Positions 16,717 through 26,693 of a DNA stretch of 64,000 nucleotides are shown here, in pieces (the stretch's first letter is position 1; every line of letters starts with the position of its first letter). The stretch is from Aliishimia sp039978895. Its GTDB lineage: Bacteria > Pseudomonadota > Alphaproteobacteria > Rhodobacterales > Rhodobacteraceae. The notes below the pieces were generated by a model, which ran no database searches, was not told the DNA's origin, and saw only the letters and a program-made list of their open reading frames with translations. The translations under genes and the position numbers were made by a program. The stretch lies in NCBI GenBank assembly GCA_039978895.1, contig JBDWAL010000029.1, positions 124,001 to 188,000 on the forward strand, given 5' to 3'.

Positions 16717-17722
16717 GCAAGCACGGGCTTTCGTGGACAAGAACGGTTGGTCAGGACGCGATCTGACAATCGTCGCGGGTGATGCGTCAAACCGTAAGTA
16801 TTACAGATTGAAGGATACAGACGAGAGTGTGATCCTAATGGATGCGCCCCCCGAAACGGGTGAAGACACCAAGCCCTTCATAAACATTTCGATGTATCTT
16901 GAGGGATCAGGACTTAGCGCACCTCGTATAGTAAAGGCAGACACGCAAGCAGGGTTCCTGTTGATCGAAGATTTTGGAGACGATCTTTTTGCGCGACTGC
17001 TTGAGCGCAATTTGGCCCTTGAGTCAGACCTGTACGAAGCCGCCACAGACGTCTTGTTACACCTTCACAAACAGCGTGCGCCGAAATTACCAAAGTACGA
17101 TGCCGCGTTAATGTCTGAGTTGGCCGCGTTGTCGGTAGTTTGGTATCGATATGGGGCAACAGGCATTGAAGACACGGTTTTAGCGGAGGAGATGCAGGCC
17201 AGAATTTACGCATTGCTGAACCCTTTGGACACAGACGCCCAAGTATTGATTCAACGCGACTATCACGCAGAAAACCTTATCTGGTTACCAGAACGCAAAG
17301 GCGTAAGACGCGTCGGTCTCTTGGACTTTCAGGGCGCTATGTTAGGGCACCCAGCCTATGATCTTGTCTCTGTTCTGCAAGATGCTCGTCGTGATGTTGG
17401 CCATGACGTAACGCAATCCATGTGTACCCGATACGTCAAAACTTCAGACCGAAACGAAGAAGACTTTATGGCCGCATATTACGCGCTGGGGCTTCAACGG
17501 AATTTGCGCATTCTTGGGGTCTTTGCGAGGCTGGGTATTCGCGACGGCAAACCACAATACCTTGATTTAATGCTTCGCGTTTGGGGCCATATCGAAACCA
17601 ACTTGAACGCGTTGGGTAATCGTGCCCTGTCAGATTTTGTCAGGAGTTGTTTGCCAAACCCAACCCCACAATTTCTTGAAACGCTAAGGTCGAAATGCCC
17701 GAAATCCCCTCCTCAATCATGA
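16697..17722 (+). CDS. amgK: N-acetylmuramate/N-acetylglucosamine kinase AmgK
   Basis: AmgK phosphorylates the anomeric carbon of MurNAc in a peptidoglycan-recycling route that bypasses MurA, and so can give some tolerance of fosfomycin. The 341-residue aminoglycoside-phosphotransferase fold shows the catalytic QRDYHAENLIW and the metal-binding GLLDFQGAMLGHPAYDL motifs. The start is TTG 16697, with GGAG seven bases before it. It overlaps tsaE at one end and murU at the other by 28 bp. Pairing with murU makes the specific function likely. Confidence 0.9.
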   Translation: MPTTRLEQARAFVDKNGWSGRDLTIVAGDASNRKYYRLKDTDESVILMDAPPETGEDTKPFINISMYLEGSGLSAPRIVKADTQAGFLLIEDFGDDLFARLLERNLALESDLYEAATDVLLHLHKQRAPKLPKYDAALMSELAALSVVWYRYGATGIEDTVLAEEMQARIYALLNPLDTDAQVLIQRDYHAENLIWLPERKGVRRVGLLDFQGAMLGHPAYDLVSVLQDARRDVGHDVTQSMCTRYVKTSDRNEEDFMAAYYALGLQRNLRILGVFARLGIRDGKPQYLDLMLRVWGHIETNLNALGNRALSDFVRSCLPNPTPQFLETLRSKCPKSPPQS

Positions 17723-18390
17723 TCTTTGCAGCGGGTTTCGGCACGCGTATGATGCCTTTGACGCGTGATCGGCCGAAACCGATGGTACGTGTTGCGGGTG
17801 AACCCATGATAGATCGCGCACTGTTTTTGACCTCAGACGCTGGTATTTCAAACGTCGTTAGCAATCTGCACTACAAGGCCGATGTTTTGGAAGCTCACTT
17901 ACATGGGCGCGGTGTCACAATCTTAAGAGAAGAGCCAGACATTCTGGACACTGGCGGCGGTCTGAAAAATGCCTTGTCTTTGTTGGGGTCTGACCCTGTT
18001 TTAACCATGAATCCCGACGCCATTTGGAACGGCCCTAATCCTTTGACGTTTGCACAATCTCACTGGAAGCCCGATCAGATGGACGCGCTTTTGGTCTGCG
18101 TTTCGCCTGAAAACGCTCTTGGAAGCAACAACACTGGCGATTTCACGTTAGATGAAAGTGGTCTCATCAGCCGTGGTTCTGACGCTCTTTATGGCGGTGT
18201 CCAAATTATCAAAACAGAACGTTTGAAGGAAATTTCAAACAAAGTGTTTTCGCTCAATCAGCTATGGGATCTTCTGATTGAAGACTCTCGGTGTTTTGGA
18301 CAATTTTACCCCGGCAAGTGGTGCGATGTTGGTCATCCGGGCGGTATTTCCATCGCGGAAGAAATGATCGGGTGGCAGTCCAATGATTGA
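17695..18390 (+). CDS. murU: N-acetylmuramate-1-phosphate uridylyltransferase MurU
   Basis: MurU converts MurNAc-1-phosphate and UTP to UDP-MurNAc, the step after AmgK in cell-wall sugar recycling. The nucleotidyltransferase signature AAGFGTRMMPLTRDRPKPM lies at the N-terminus, with the NPDAIW metal-binding segment further on; 231 residues is the expected size. It overlaps amgK upstream and addB downstream (8 bp). The function is supported by both the signature and the neighbour. Confidence 0.92.
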   Translation: MPEIPSSIMIFAAGFGTRMMPLTRDRPKPMVRVAGEPMIDRALFLTSDAGISNVVSNLHYKADVLEAHLHGRGVTILREEPDILDTGGGLKNALSLLGSDPVLTMNPDAIWNGPNPLTFAQSHWKPDQMDALLVCVSPENALGSNNTGDFTLDESGLISRGSDALYGGVQIIKTERLKEISNKVFSLNQLWDLLIEDSRCFGQFYPGKWCDVGHPGGISIAEEMIGWQSND

Positions 18391-21337
18391 TCTAACCAGC
18401 ACAGGTCCAAACGTTTTCGCGCAGCCTTTGGGAACGGACTTCCCCCAAGCGGTTGTCGATGGATTGCGCGCACGCGTTTGTGCGGACGCGCCGGAAGCGA
18501 TGGCGCGCGTGACATTGATAGTGAACACATCGCGTATGGCCCGGCGGATCAACACGCTCTTCGCAGCCGCGCCTGCCGGTTTTTTGCCACGGGTTTTATT
18601 GCTCACGGAACTCGACAAACTGTTGGCTGTGCCGGTTGCGCCCTCCAGAGCGAAACTGGAACGCCATCTTCAATTGGCACAATTGATCGCCCCTGTATTG
18701 GAGCGGCGGAAAGAACTTGGACCGAAATCTGCCGTGTTTGCCCTGAGTGAAAGTCTTTCGGCGTTGATGGACGAAATGCAAGGCGAAGGCGTAACAGCCC
18801 AGGACATTGCAGCTCTTGATGTGACCGATCAGTCGGGACATTGGCAAGCAGCCCAAGCTTTAATTGGGGTGGCACATGATTATGTCAGCGCGCTTCAAAA
18901 CGGACGCGATTCAGAAGCGCGTCAAAGATTTTTGGTTCAGTCTTTGATTACGCAATGGGACGTTTCAGCGCCTAAGTCACCGATTATTCTGGCTGGTTCA
19001 ACAGGATCACGGGGGACAACGGCCCTTTTGATGAAAGCGATTGCCAGGTTACCAAATGGCGCGGTGATATTGCCGGGGTTTGATACCGACATGCCACGTC
19101 ACGTTTGGTCAGCGCTTGCCCACCCAATGACGGGGGAGGACCACCCGCAATTCCGCTTTGCAAGTTTGCTGAACGAATTAGATATCGACCCGATGAATGC
19201 GAAAATTTGGCATGATACAGTGCGAATTTCACCTGCCCGTTCCAAACTTGTGTCCCTTGCGTTGCGACCAGCGCCAGTTACCGATGCTTGGCTGAGCGAA
19301 GGCCCGCGCCTTCCGGAATTGTCGGAAGTCACAAAAGATATCACACTAATGGAAGCTCCCACGCAACGCGATGAGGCTTTGGCAATTGCTCTGCGATTGC
19401 GCAAAGCCGCGGAAACTGGGCAAACGGCTGCTTTGATCACACCGGATCGCATGTTGAGCCGTCAAGTTGCCGCGGCGCTTGATCGTTGGGATATCGTCCC
19501 GGACGATAGTGCCGGTGCGCCGTTGCATTTGTCGGCCCCCGGTCGGTTTTTGCGCCATAGCGCAGAGCTGTTTATGCAGCCTTTGGATGCAGAATTGCTG
19601 CTAACCCTTTTGAAACACCCGCTTACCCAAAGCGGAACGTCAATGCCGGCTCATGGCCTTTATTCTCAATTGTTAGAAGAACAATTGCGCCGTGATCGCG
19701 TCCCTTATCCGGACGCCGAAAGGCTTGCACTTCTCGTGGCAAAGGCCTCGGAAACGATAAAAGCAGGCGATACGATGCGGGAATGGGGTACGTGGCTTTG
19801 CGCCTCCCTTCCGGCAGAACCTGACGCAAGACTTCGCCCTTTAAACGAATGGCTTGCCGATCATAAGCGACTGGCAGAACTTCTATGCGCTGGATCAGCC
19901 GTGGGCAGTGGCGGCCTGTGGGACAAGAACAGCGGAATTGCCGCGCGCGCTGCTTTTGGATCGCTTGAAGACAACGCACATCACGCAGGCGACCTGTCTG
20001 CTTCCGACTATGCACAACTTCTACAGTCCATCTTAAGTGGCGGCGAAGTTCGCGATAGGGATGAATCCCACCCCGATATCATGATCTGGGGCACTTTAGA
20101 GGCCCGCGTCCAAGGTGCTGATCTTGTGATCTTGGGTGGTCTTAATGATGGGGTCTGGCCAGAAAGTGTCACGGCAGATCCTTGGCTGAACCGCCAGATG
20201 CGCCACAATGCAGGGCTGCTTCTACCGGATCGACGCATTGGGCTTGCCGCCCATGATTTCCAACAAGCGATTGCGGCTCCCGAAGTTTGGCTTACGCGTT
20301 CGACCCGGCTGGATGATGCAGAGACGGTGCCGTCCCGATGGATCAATCGATTGACCAATTTAATGTCCGGCGTTGCCAGCAAGAACGGACCAGACGCTTT
20401 GAAGCAGATGAAGGCGCGCGGACAAGTTTGGATTGATACCGTTGCCAAGCTGGAATCAGTTTTGCCCGAACCACCTGCTGGCCGCGCGGCACCTCTCCCC
20501 CCTGTAGATAAACGTCCCCGCGACTTTTCGGTGACCGAGATCAAAACGTTGATCCGCGATCCCTATGCGATCTATGCAAAGCACTGCCTCAAACTTCGCC
20601 CTCTTGATCCGATTGTTCAGGAACCCGACGCCCCCATTCGCGGTATTGTTGTGCATGAAATCATGGAACGGTTCATCAAATCCGTTACTCAAGAAGGCGC
20701 GTCGCTTGGTGTGGATCAACTGTTGGTCGTAACGGACGCGGTTTTAGATGAACACGTGCCTTGGCCCACCGCCCGAATGTTGTGGTGTGCGCGTATGGCA
20801 CGCGCGGCGCCTTGGATTGTCGAAACCGAAGCTGTGCGCCTTGCTAGCGGTCAACCTGCTGCAATGGAAAATACCGCGCGGGCGAAACTTATGCTCCCCG
20901 AGGTTGGCGGTTCAATCCGGGGTGTCGCTGATCGCATTGATCTAACCGATCAGGGCAGCGCTATTATTTATGACTATAAAAGTGGCTCACCACCCTCGCC
21001 CAAACAACAAAAACTCTTCGACAAGCAGCTTTTGATTGAAGCGGCCATGATTGAAAACGGGGCCTTTGAGGGGCTTGGTCCAAGGACTGTCATCGATGCC
21101 GTTTACATTGGTCTTGGCGCGAGCCCCAAAGAAGCTGCGGCACCGCTAGACAAGGAAACACCAGCTGACACATTGGAAGGGCTAAAGGCGTTGATTGCGT
21201 CATACTTACAGCCCGACCAGCCTTTCGTTTCGCGGCGCATGTCAGAAATGGATGCGCATGGCGGGAACTATGATCACCTTGCTCGATATGGCGAATGGGA
21301 TGATGCAAGCCTGCCAGCACCTGAGGATTTGGAATGA
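18383..21337 (+). CDS. addB: Double-strand break repair protein AddB
   Basis: AddB partners AddA in the helicase-nuclease that processes double-strand breaks for RecA. It has 984 residues, typical of the alphaproteobacterial form. The N-terminal helicase-like part has degenerate motifs. The C-terminal PD-(D/E)xK nuclease is recognisable from RGIVVHEIMERF, GVADRIDL and IIYDYKSG, with the catalytic Asp and Lys present. It overlaps murU at its start and addA by four bases at its end, so translation of the two subunits is probably coupled. Confidence 0.94.
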   Translation: MIDLTSTGPNVFAQPLGTDFPQAVVDGLRARVCADAPEAMARVTLIVNTSRMARRINTLFAAAPAGFLPRVLLLTELDKLLAVPVAPSRAKLERHLQLAQLIAPVLERRKELGPKSAVFALSESLSALMDEMQGEGVTAQDIAALDVTDQSGHWQAAQALIGVAHDYVSALQNGRDSEARQRFLVQSLITQWDVSAPKSPIILAGSTGSRGTTALLMKAIARLPNGAVILPGFDTDMPRHVWSALAHPMTGEDHPQFRFASLLNELDIDPMNAKIWHDTVRISPARSKLVSLALRPAPVTDAWLSEGPRLPELSEVTKDITLMEAPTQRDEALAIALRLRKAAETGQTAALITPDRMLSRQVAAALDRWDIVPDDSAGAPLHLSAPGRFLRHSAELFMQPLDAELLLTLLKHPLTQSGTSMPAHGLYSQLLEEQLRRDRVPYPDAERLALLVAKASETIKAGDTMREWGTWLCASLPAEPDARLRPLNEWLADHKRLAELLCAGSAVGSGGLWDKNSGIAARAAFGSLEDNAHHAGDLSASDYAQLLQSILSGGEVRDRDESHPDIMIWGTLEARVQGADLVILGGLNDGVWPESVTADPWLNRQMRHNAGLLLPDRRIGLAAHDFQQAIAAPEVWLTRSTRLDDAETVPSRWINRLTNLMSGVASKNGPDALKQMKARGQVWIDTVAKLESVLPEPPAGRAAPLPPVDKRPRDFSVTEIKTLIRDPYAIYAKHCLKLRPLDPIVQEPDAPIRGIVVHEIMERFIKSVTQEGASLGVDQLLVVTDAVLDEHVPWPTARMLWCARMARAAPWIVETEAVRLASGQPAAMENTARAKLMLPEVGGSIRGVADRIDLTDQGSAIIYDYKSGSPPSPKQQKLFDKQLLIEAAMIENGAFEGLGPRTVIDAVYIGLGASPKEAAAPLDKETPADTLEGLKALIASYLQPDQPFVSRRMSEMDAHGGNYDHLARYGEWDDASLPAPEDLE

Positions 21338-24300
21338 GTGTATTGCGCGATGATGCCACCGAAGCACAGGTCCGTGCTGCCGATCCCGGCAGTTCAACAT
21401 GGCTGGCAGCAAATGCCGGGTCGGGAAAGACGCGCGTTCTAACGGACCGTGTGGCGCGGCTTTTGCTGCAAGGTGTTGATCCACAACAAGTACTGTGCCT
21501 GACATACACCAAAGCCGCCGCGTCAGAGATGCAAAATCGATTGTTCCAGCGCTTGGGCGCATGGGCCATGCTTGAAGACGATCCCCTTCGCGCGGCCCTG
21601 CTGGAATTAGGGGAAGATGAGCAGATCGAAGCGTCTTCATTGTCTTTGGCGCGAACCTTGTTTGCACGCGCCATCGAAACGCCGGGCGGTTTGAAGATTC
21701 AGACCATCCACTCTTTCTGCGCTGGCTTGTTGCGACGTTTTCCGTTGGAAGCAGGTGTGAATCCACAATTCCAAGAAATGGAAGATCGATCCGCTGAGTT
21801 GTTGCGCGCGGAGATCGTGGATGACATGGCCACCGGGTCAGATACAGCGGTGTTGAACGACCTCGCGTTTGCTTTCACGGGAGAGTCTATCGACTCCCTC
21901 ACGCGGGATATTTTGAACAACCGTGAACTGTTTGGCGCTCAGAAGGACCTCGCTGACATTTCCACCCGTTTTGGCGTTGCCGCGGACTTCGACGATCACG
22001 ATGTTATTGCGAGCCTCTTTGATGGTCGCGAAGCTGCATTGTTTGAACGCGTCCTGCCAATTTTTGTCAGTGGTACAGTCACCGATCAGAAAGTCGCCAG
22101 CGCCTTAGCAAGCGTCAAGACATTTGATGCTAGTGCAATCCCCGCATTGGAAAAAGCGTTTCTGACTGTGGCGAAGCAACCGAAAAAAACCATTGCGACC
22201 AAGAAGACCGCTGAGACCCTCGGCGCTGCTCTGTCCGAAATCGCTGATCTGGTGGATCGCCTGATGGACACGCGCGATAAGATTATGCGCTCGAATGCGG
22301 CGCGTCGGACATTTATTTTAAACAGCTTTGCGGTTCCGTTTTTACATCATTATGAAACCGCAAAACGCTTGCGCGGATGGTTGGACTTCGATGACCTGAT
22401 CCTGCGCACGCGGGCTTTGTTAAGCGATCAAAAAGTGGCCGATTGGGTTTTGTATCGTCTGGATGGGGGCATCAGCCATGTCTTGGTTGACGAGGCACAA
22501 GACACCAGCCCAGCGCAATGGGACGTCATTCGCAAACTAACCCAAGAATTCACCTCCGGGTTGGGCGCGCGGGAAGATATGGCCCGAACCTTGTTCGTTG
22601 TAGGCGACAAAAAGCAGTCGATTTATTCGTTCCAAGGCGCTGACCCAAGCGCGTTTGATGACATGGAAGCCGAATTTCGCGACAAGTTCCAAGCTGTGGA
22701 CGCGCCTTTTCAAAGTCGGTCCTTGGATTTTTCGTTTCGCTCATCAGATGCAATTTTGAAACTGGTTGACACCACTTTTGACGGCTTGGCGGATGCTGGG
22801 TTCAATGGCGATCAGATGCATAGGGCATTCCATGGACAACTTCCGGGTCGGGTGGATGTTTGGCCTGTCGTAGAACCTGTTTCCAGCGATGAAGACCGCC
22901 ATTGGACTGATCCGATTGATCGAAAATCTGAAACGCATCACAGCGTATTGCTTGCAAGACAAGTCGCCGATCAGATTGAGGACATGCTAAAGTCAGGCAC
23001 TCTACCGGACAAAGGTAACAGAGACGCCACCTTCAAATTGAGGCCAGTTGAAGCTGGCGACATTATGATCCTTGTGCAGCGACGGTCGGCGTTGTTTCAC
23101 GAAATCATCCGTGCCTGCAAACAACGCGAACTGCCAATCGCTGGTGCTGACAGATTGCGTGTTGGTGCGGAACTCGCTGTGCGGGATTTATTGGCGTTGT
23201 TGTCGTTCTTGGCCACACCTGAAGACAGTTTGTCTTTGGCGGCTTGCCTGCGATCGCCCTTGTTTGGATGGTCTGAAAAGGACCTGTTTCAACTGGCAAA
23301 TGGCCGTCCGGAAACGCATTTGTGGCAAGCCTTGCGCAAAGCGACAGACCATCATGCCAGCACCTTGCACATATTACATGACTTGCGCGGGCAAATTGAT
23401 TTTTTGCGCCCTTATGATCTGCTTGAACGCATTCTTACGCGGCACAATGGGCGCAAACGTCTACTTGCACGTTTGGGTGTGGAGGCACAGGACGGGATCG
23501 ATGCGCTTTTGTCCCAAGCTTTGGCTTATGAACGCAATGCCATTCCCAGCTTGACCGGGTTTTTGACGTGGGCGCGTGCGGACGACCTAGAAATCAAGCG
23601 CCAAGCAGACAGTAGCGGTAATCTCATTCGCGTAATGACCGTTCACGGCTCCAAAGGGCTAGAGGCGCCAGTCGTGTTCCTACCTGATTGCGGACAACGA
23701 AAGTTGACGATCCGCGATGAAATTCTGCGCGATGACGAAATGGCTGTCTGGAAGACCAAAGCGGATGCCACGCCTACAAATGTGGCGACGCTTATTGACG
23801 CTGAAAAAGCCAAACAAGAACAAGAACGGTTGCGGTTGTTATATGTCGCTATGACCCGTGCAGAAAAGTGGCTCATTGTTGGCGCAGCTGGCACCTTAAG
23901 CAAGGACGGTAGTGACTGGTATCAACGGATAGAGCAGGCAATGCGCGACGTCGGCGCGGTTCCACATGATTTTTCGGGTGGTACAGGGCTGCGATACGAA
24001 TTTGAATCTTGGGCGTTGGACACGAGTTCTCATGTCCTTGAAGCTTCGAAATCGGACGTGACGATGTTTGATTGGATGACGCAACCGTTGCTCAAGATGC
24101 CAGATCGGCTTGATCCTGTGTCGCCCTCAAACCTAGGCGGGAGCAAAGCGCTGCCTTCGGTTCAAGGATTGCCCGAAGACATCGCCCTCGCGCGCGGAAC
24201 CTATGTTCACCACCTATTGGAACATCTGGTTGATGCGCCCAAAGACCAATGGCTTGACCATGTTACTCAGATTCCATGCCCCAGTGATCTAACCGATGCC

Positions 24301-24708
24301 GCTTTGATAAATGCAGCGCAACAAGAAGCGCTCGCTGTTCTGCGTTCGCCCAATCTGGAATGGATTTTCGCGGATGATGCGTTGGCCGAAGTGTCCATTC
24401 ATGGAGACGTGGGCGGTACGCCGATGCTTGGGATTATCGATCGGTTGGTTGTTGGCAGCGAAAAAATTATAGTCGTGGATTTCAAAACGAATGTTGAGGT
24501 CCCCAGCACCCCCGAAGCCTGCCCTGAGGGAATTTTGCGTCAAATGGGTGCATATGTTGCCATGCTTGAGCAGATATATCCCGGTAAAAAGATCGAAACC
24601 GGAATATTATGGACGACGGACGCTTCGTTTATGTCATTACCACACGGTACGGTGATGGAAGCTGTAATGCGCAGCCCGCGCCTTGACGTGGGGCATCCGG
24701 CTTCATAG
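21334..24708 (+). CDS. addA: Double-strand break repair helicase AddA
   Basis: AddA is the UvrD-type motor subunit with its own nuclease domain. Walker A (AANAGSGKTRVL, near residue 30), the DEAQDTSPAQW Walker B region, the VGDKKQSIYSFQGADP motif, VMTVHGSKGLEAPVVFLPD and the LLYVAMTRAEKWL motif VI are all intact over 1124 residues. The C-terminal nuclease shows IIDRLV and VVDFKTN. ATG 21334 overlaps the addB stop. The pair replaces RecBCD in this group. Confidence 0.96.
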   Translation: MSVLRDDATEAQVRAADPGSSTWLAANAGSGKTRVLTDRVARLLLQGVDPQQVLCLTYTKAAASEMQNRLFQRLGAWAMLEDDPLRAALLELGEDEQIEASSLSLARTLFARAIETPGGLKIQTIHSFCAGLLRRFPLEAGVNPQFQEMEDRSAELLRAEIVDDMATGSDTAVLNDLAFAFTGESIDSLTRDILNNRELFGAQKDLADISTRFGVAADFDDHDVIASLFDGREAALFERVLPIFVSGTVTDQKVASALASVKTFDASAIPALEKAFLTVAKQPKKTIATKKTAETLGAALSEIADLVDRLMDTRDKIMRSNAARRTFILNSFAVPFLHHYETAKRLRGWLDFDDLILRTRALLSDQKVADWVLYRLDGGISHVLVDEAQDTSPAQWDVIRKLTQEFTSGLGAREDMARTLFVVGDKKQSIYSFQGADPSAFDDMEAEFRDKFQAVDAPFQSRSLDFSFRSSDAILKLVDTTFDGLADAGFNGDQMHRAFHGQLPGRVDVWPVVEPVSSDEDRHWTDPIDRKSETHHSVLLARQVADQIEDMLKSGTLPDKGNRDATFKLRPVEAGDIMILVQRRSALFHEIIRACKQRELPIAGADRLRVGAELAVRDLLALLSFLATPEDSLSLAACLRSPLFGWSEKDLFQLANGRPETHLWQALRKATDHHASTLHILHDLRGQIDFLRPYDLLERILTRHNGRKRLLARLGVEAQDGIDALLSQALAYERNAIPSLTGFLTWARADDLEIKRQADSSGNLIRVMTVHGSKGLEAPVVFLPDCGQRKLTIRDEILRDDEMAVWKTKADATPTNVATLIDAEKAKQEQERLRLLYVAMTRAEKWLIVGAAGTLSKDGSDWYQRIEQAMRDVGAVPHDFSGGTGLRYEFESWALDTSSHVLEASKSDVTMFDWMTQPLLKMPDRLDPVSPSNLGGSKALPSVQGLPEDIALARGTYVHHLLEHLVDAPKDQWLDHVTQIPCPSDLTDAALINAAQQEALAVLRSPNLEWIFADDALAEVSIHGDVGGTPMLGIIDRLVVGSEKIIVVDFKTNVEVPSTPEACPEGILRQMGAYVAMLEQIYPGKKIETGILWTTDASFMSLPHGTVMEAVMRSPRLDVGHPAS

Positions 24709-24747
24709 GTTCAGCCTCCAAATGACATCCTTGTAGGAGACCCCGAG

Positions 24748-25068
24748 ATGGCCACTCTTTCCGTGACAGACGACACGTTCGACGCCGAAGTTCGCAATTC
24801 AGAAATCCCAGTTGTTGTCGACTTTTGGGCAGAATGGTGTGGCCCCTGCAAGCAGATCGGCCCAGCCTTGGAAGAACTGTCTGCTGAGATGATCGGCAAG
24901 GTAAAGATCGTAAAAGTGAACGTTGATGAGAACCCAAATTCGCCTGCTCAAATGGGCGTACGTGGTATTCCTGCCTTGTTCGTCTTCAAAAACGGTGAAG
25001 TCGTTTCCAACATGGCCGGCGCAAAGCCCAAAGCGGCGCTGCAAAGCTGGATCGAAGATTCCATCTAA
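24748..25068 (+). CDS. trxA: Thioredoxin
   Basis: This is a 106-residue thioredoxin with the active-site WCGPCK (Cys31, Cys34), the buried Asp25 in VVVDFWA, and the cis-proline loop RGIPALFVFKNG. It reduces protein disulphides in the cytoplasm, using electrons from thioredoxin reductase. A TAGGAG site precedes the ATG, 39 bp after addA. It ends the long rightward cluster, with a hairpin just after it. Confidence 0.97.
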   Translation: MATLSVTDDTFDAEVRNSEIPVVVDFWAEWCGPCKQIGPALEELSAEMIGKVKIVKVNVDENPNSPAQMGVRGIPALFVFKNGEVVSNMAGAKPKAALQSWIEDSI

Positions 25069-25075
25069 ATATCAG

Positions 25076-25098
25076 GAGGTGCAGCAACACTGCACCTC
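25076..25098. terminator. Bidirectional hairpin between trxA and the capsule-like gene
   Basis: GAGGTGCAG (25076-25084) and CTGCACCTC (25090-25098) form a perfect 9-bp stem with a 5-base loop. It fills the gap between two convergent stop codons. The T-rich tail is weak on both sides. Confidence 0.6.
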
Positions 25099-25997
25099 TA
25101 CTCTACCGGCCAATTGAAGCGCGCTAAACGCGCTTTAATTTTGTCTTTCGCATCTGAGCGGCTGACATTGATCGATTGATCCTTCCAAAACCACCACAGG
25201 TATTTTTCATAGGTAGACGCTGGTAACTTATGCGCCTCCAGGAGGGCATCGCCTATGGTTTTTACAGTCGCTTTTCGCGCAATATGGTGAAAGTCGATTT
25301 GTCCAAAAAGAACCGCGGGTTTTTCAAAGAAATATCCATTGAACGCGACTGTGGAATTTTGTGTCACAACCATATGGCAAGAGGGCAAGTGTTGATCCAT
25401 TCCCCCAACCTCAAGACGTGCATTTTCGTGCCGCGATATCAATGTTTCAAGTTGCGCAGCTTCTTGTTCTGAATAGCTTTCATTTGGGTGTAGCGTGATG
25501 ATTACAGGTCGATCTGTTGCGTTGAGCACTGCGGCAACCATGTCAATCGGACTGCAGGATTGGAACGACCTTTGCCGCAACAGGTGCCCTTGCAAGGGGA
25601 CATAAATCACATCCCCTAACGTGGTTTCTAAATCGGGAAAATGTCGATTTCGCCAGAAATCAGCAAAGCGCTTTGCTTCTTTTTCACCGATAAGTTCAGG
25701 CTCAAACGTTGCCTTTGCAACACTCCAATCCCATCGTTTCTCTGTCTGTTCGATTTGCCAAAACGGCGGGTGATACACCCGGCGAAAAACCAAACCCTGA
25801 CCCAATTCAGGTGCTTTCATGTGTGTAAGGCTCAGCCCGATGGCTGTATGGCGCTCTGACATCAAGCGATATTGCGCAGTCAGGCCAGCCTCAGACAGCA
25901 CTTTCGCAAGCAATCCCAAAAACTTATGATTTCCCGAACGCACAGAGCGTCGCAGCGAGTTTTCCACAAAAATCTGTACGTCTTGCGTCTTTGGCAT
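25098..25997 (-). CDS. Capsule polysaccharide biosynthesis-like protein
   Basis: I do not recognise a specific gene. The 299-residue protein resembles the capsule-synthesis (KpsC/KpsS-like, Capsule_synth) glycosyltransferase-type fold. It has a mid-protein YVPLQGHLLRQRSFQS stretch, then VIITLHPNESYS and a late VVTQNSTVAFNGYFFEKP segment ending in a [KR]PAVLFG strand, the usual nucleotide-sugar-binding part. No signal peptide or membrane helix is seen. It is a single gene between trxA and hslV with no capsule or lipopolysaccharide genes around it. It may be an orphan enzyme or an acquired gene; the function is a guess. Confidence 0.55.
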   Translation of the reverse strand: MPKTQDVQIFVENSLRRSVRSGNHKFLGLLAKVLSEAGLTAQYRLMSERHTAIGLSLTHMKAPELGQGLVFRRVYHPPFWQIEQTEKRWDWSVAKATFEPELIGEKEAKRFADFWRNRHFPDLETTLGDVIYVPLQGHLLRQRSFQSCSPIDMVAAVLNATDRPVIITLHPNESYSEQEAAQLETLISRHENARLEVGGMDQHLPSCHMVVTQNSTVAFNGYFFEKPAVLFGQIDFHHIARKATVKTIGDALLEAHKLPASTYEKYLWWFWKDQSINVSRSDAKDKIKARLARFNWPVE

Positions 25998-26101
25998 GGT
26001 CAGAAACTACGCATCCTGTTGCAACGCAACAAGCCCCGGTCTTGTGCCTGTGCTGTCGCGCGTCCATATATCTGCACAACACACAACAAGGAGCCAGCCT
26101 T

Positions 26102-26659
26102 ATGGCGGATACCGATTTTCCTGGATGGCACGGAACAACCATCATCGGCGTGAAGAAAGATGGCAAAGTCGTCATCGCTGGTGATGGACAAGTGTCCTTG
26201 GGACAAACCGTCATCAAGGGAACTGCTCGCAAAGTTCGACGGTTGTCTCCCGGTGGTTATGACGTCGTGGCTGGGTTCGCTGGATCGACTGCGGACGCCT
26301 TTACGTTGTTGGAACGTTTGGAGGCAAAACTGGAAGCGACGCCCGGACAACTCGCGCGGGCAAGCGTTGAGCTGGCAAAAGACTGGCGAACCGACAAATA
26401 TCTGCAAAAACTGGAAGCGATGTTGATTGTAACCGACGGCAAAGAGCTGTTGGTGATTACCGGCGCGGGCGACGTGCTTGAACCGGAACATGAAGTGGCA
26501 GCAATCGGATCTGGCGGGAATTACGCCTTAGCCGCCGCCCGAGCTTTGATGGAAACCGACAAAGGCGCGGAAGAGATCGCTCGATCCGCCATGCAGATCG
26601 CCGCAGATATTTGCGTTTACACCAACGGAAAACTAACTGTTGAGGAAATCTCGGCATGA
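26102..26659 (+). CDS. hslV: ATP-dependent protease proteolytic subunit HslV
   Basis: HslV is the threonine peptidase ring of the HslUV (ClpQY) protease, which degrades misfolded and some regulatory proteins. The mature N-terminus is Thr in WHGTTIIGVKKDG after removal of a short propeptide. GDGQVSLGQTV and the late GSGGNYALAAARAL are family motifs. ATG 26102 has AAGGAG 8 bases upstream; a longer frame from 25991 lacks support. It is divergent from the capsule-like gene, and hslU follows after 34 bp. Confidence 0.96.
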   Translation: MADTDFPGWHGTTIIGVKKDGKVVIAGDGQVSLGQTVIKGTARKVRRLSPGGYDVVAGFAGSTADAFTLLERLEAKLEATPGQLARASVELAKDWRTDKYLQKLEAMLIVTDGKELLVITGAGDVLEPEHEVAAIGSGGNYALAAARALMETDKGAEEIARSAMQIAADICVYTNGKLTVEEISA

Positions 26660-26693
26660 TCAACTCACAAGAACAACGCAAGGCGATCTTCGC

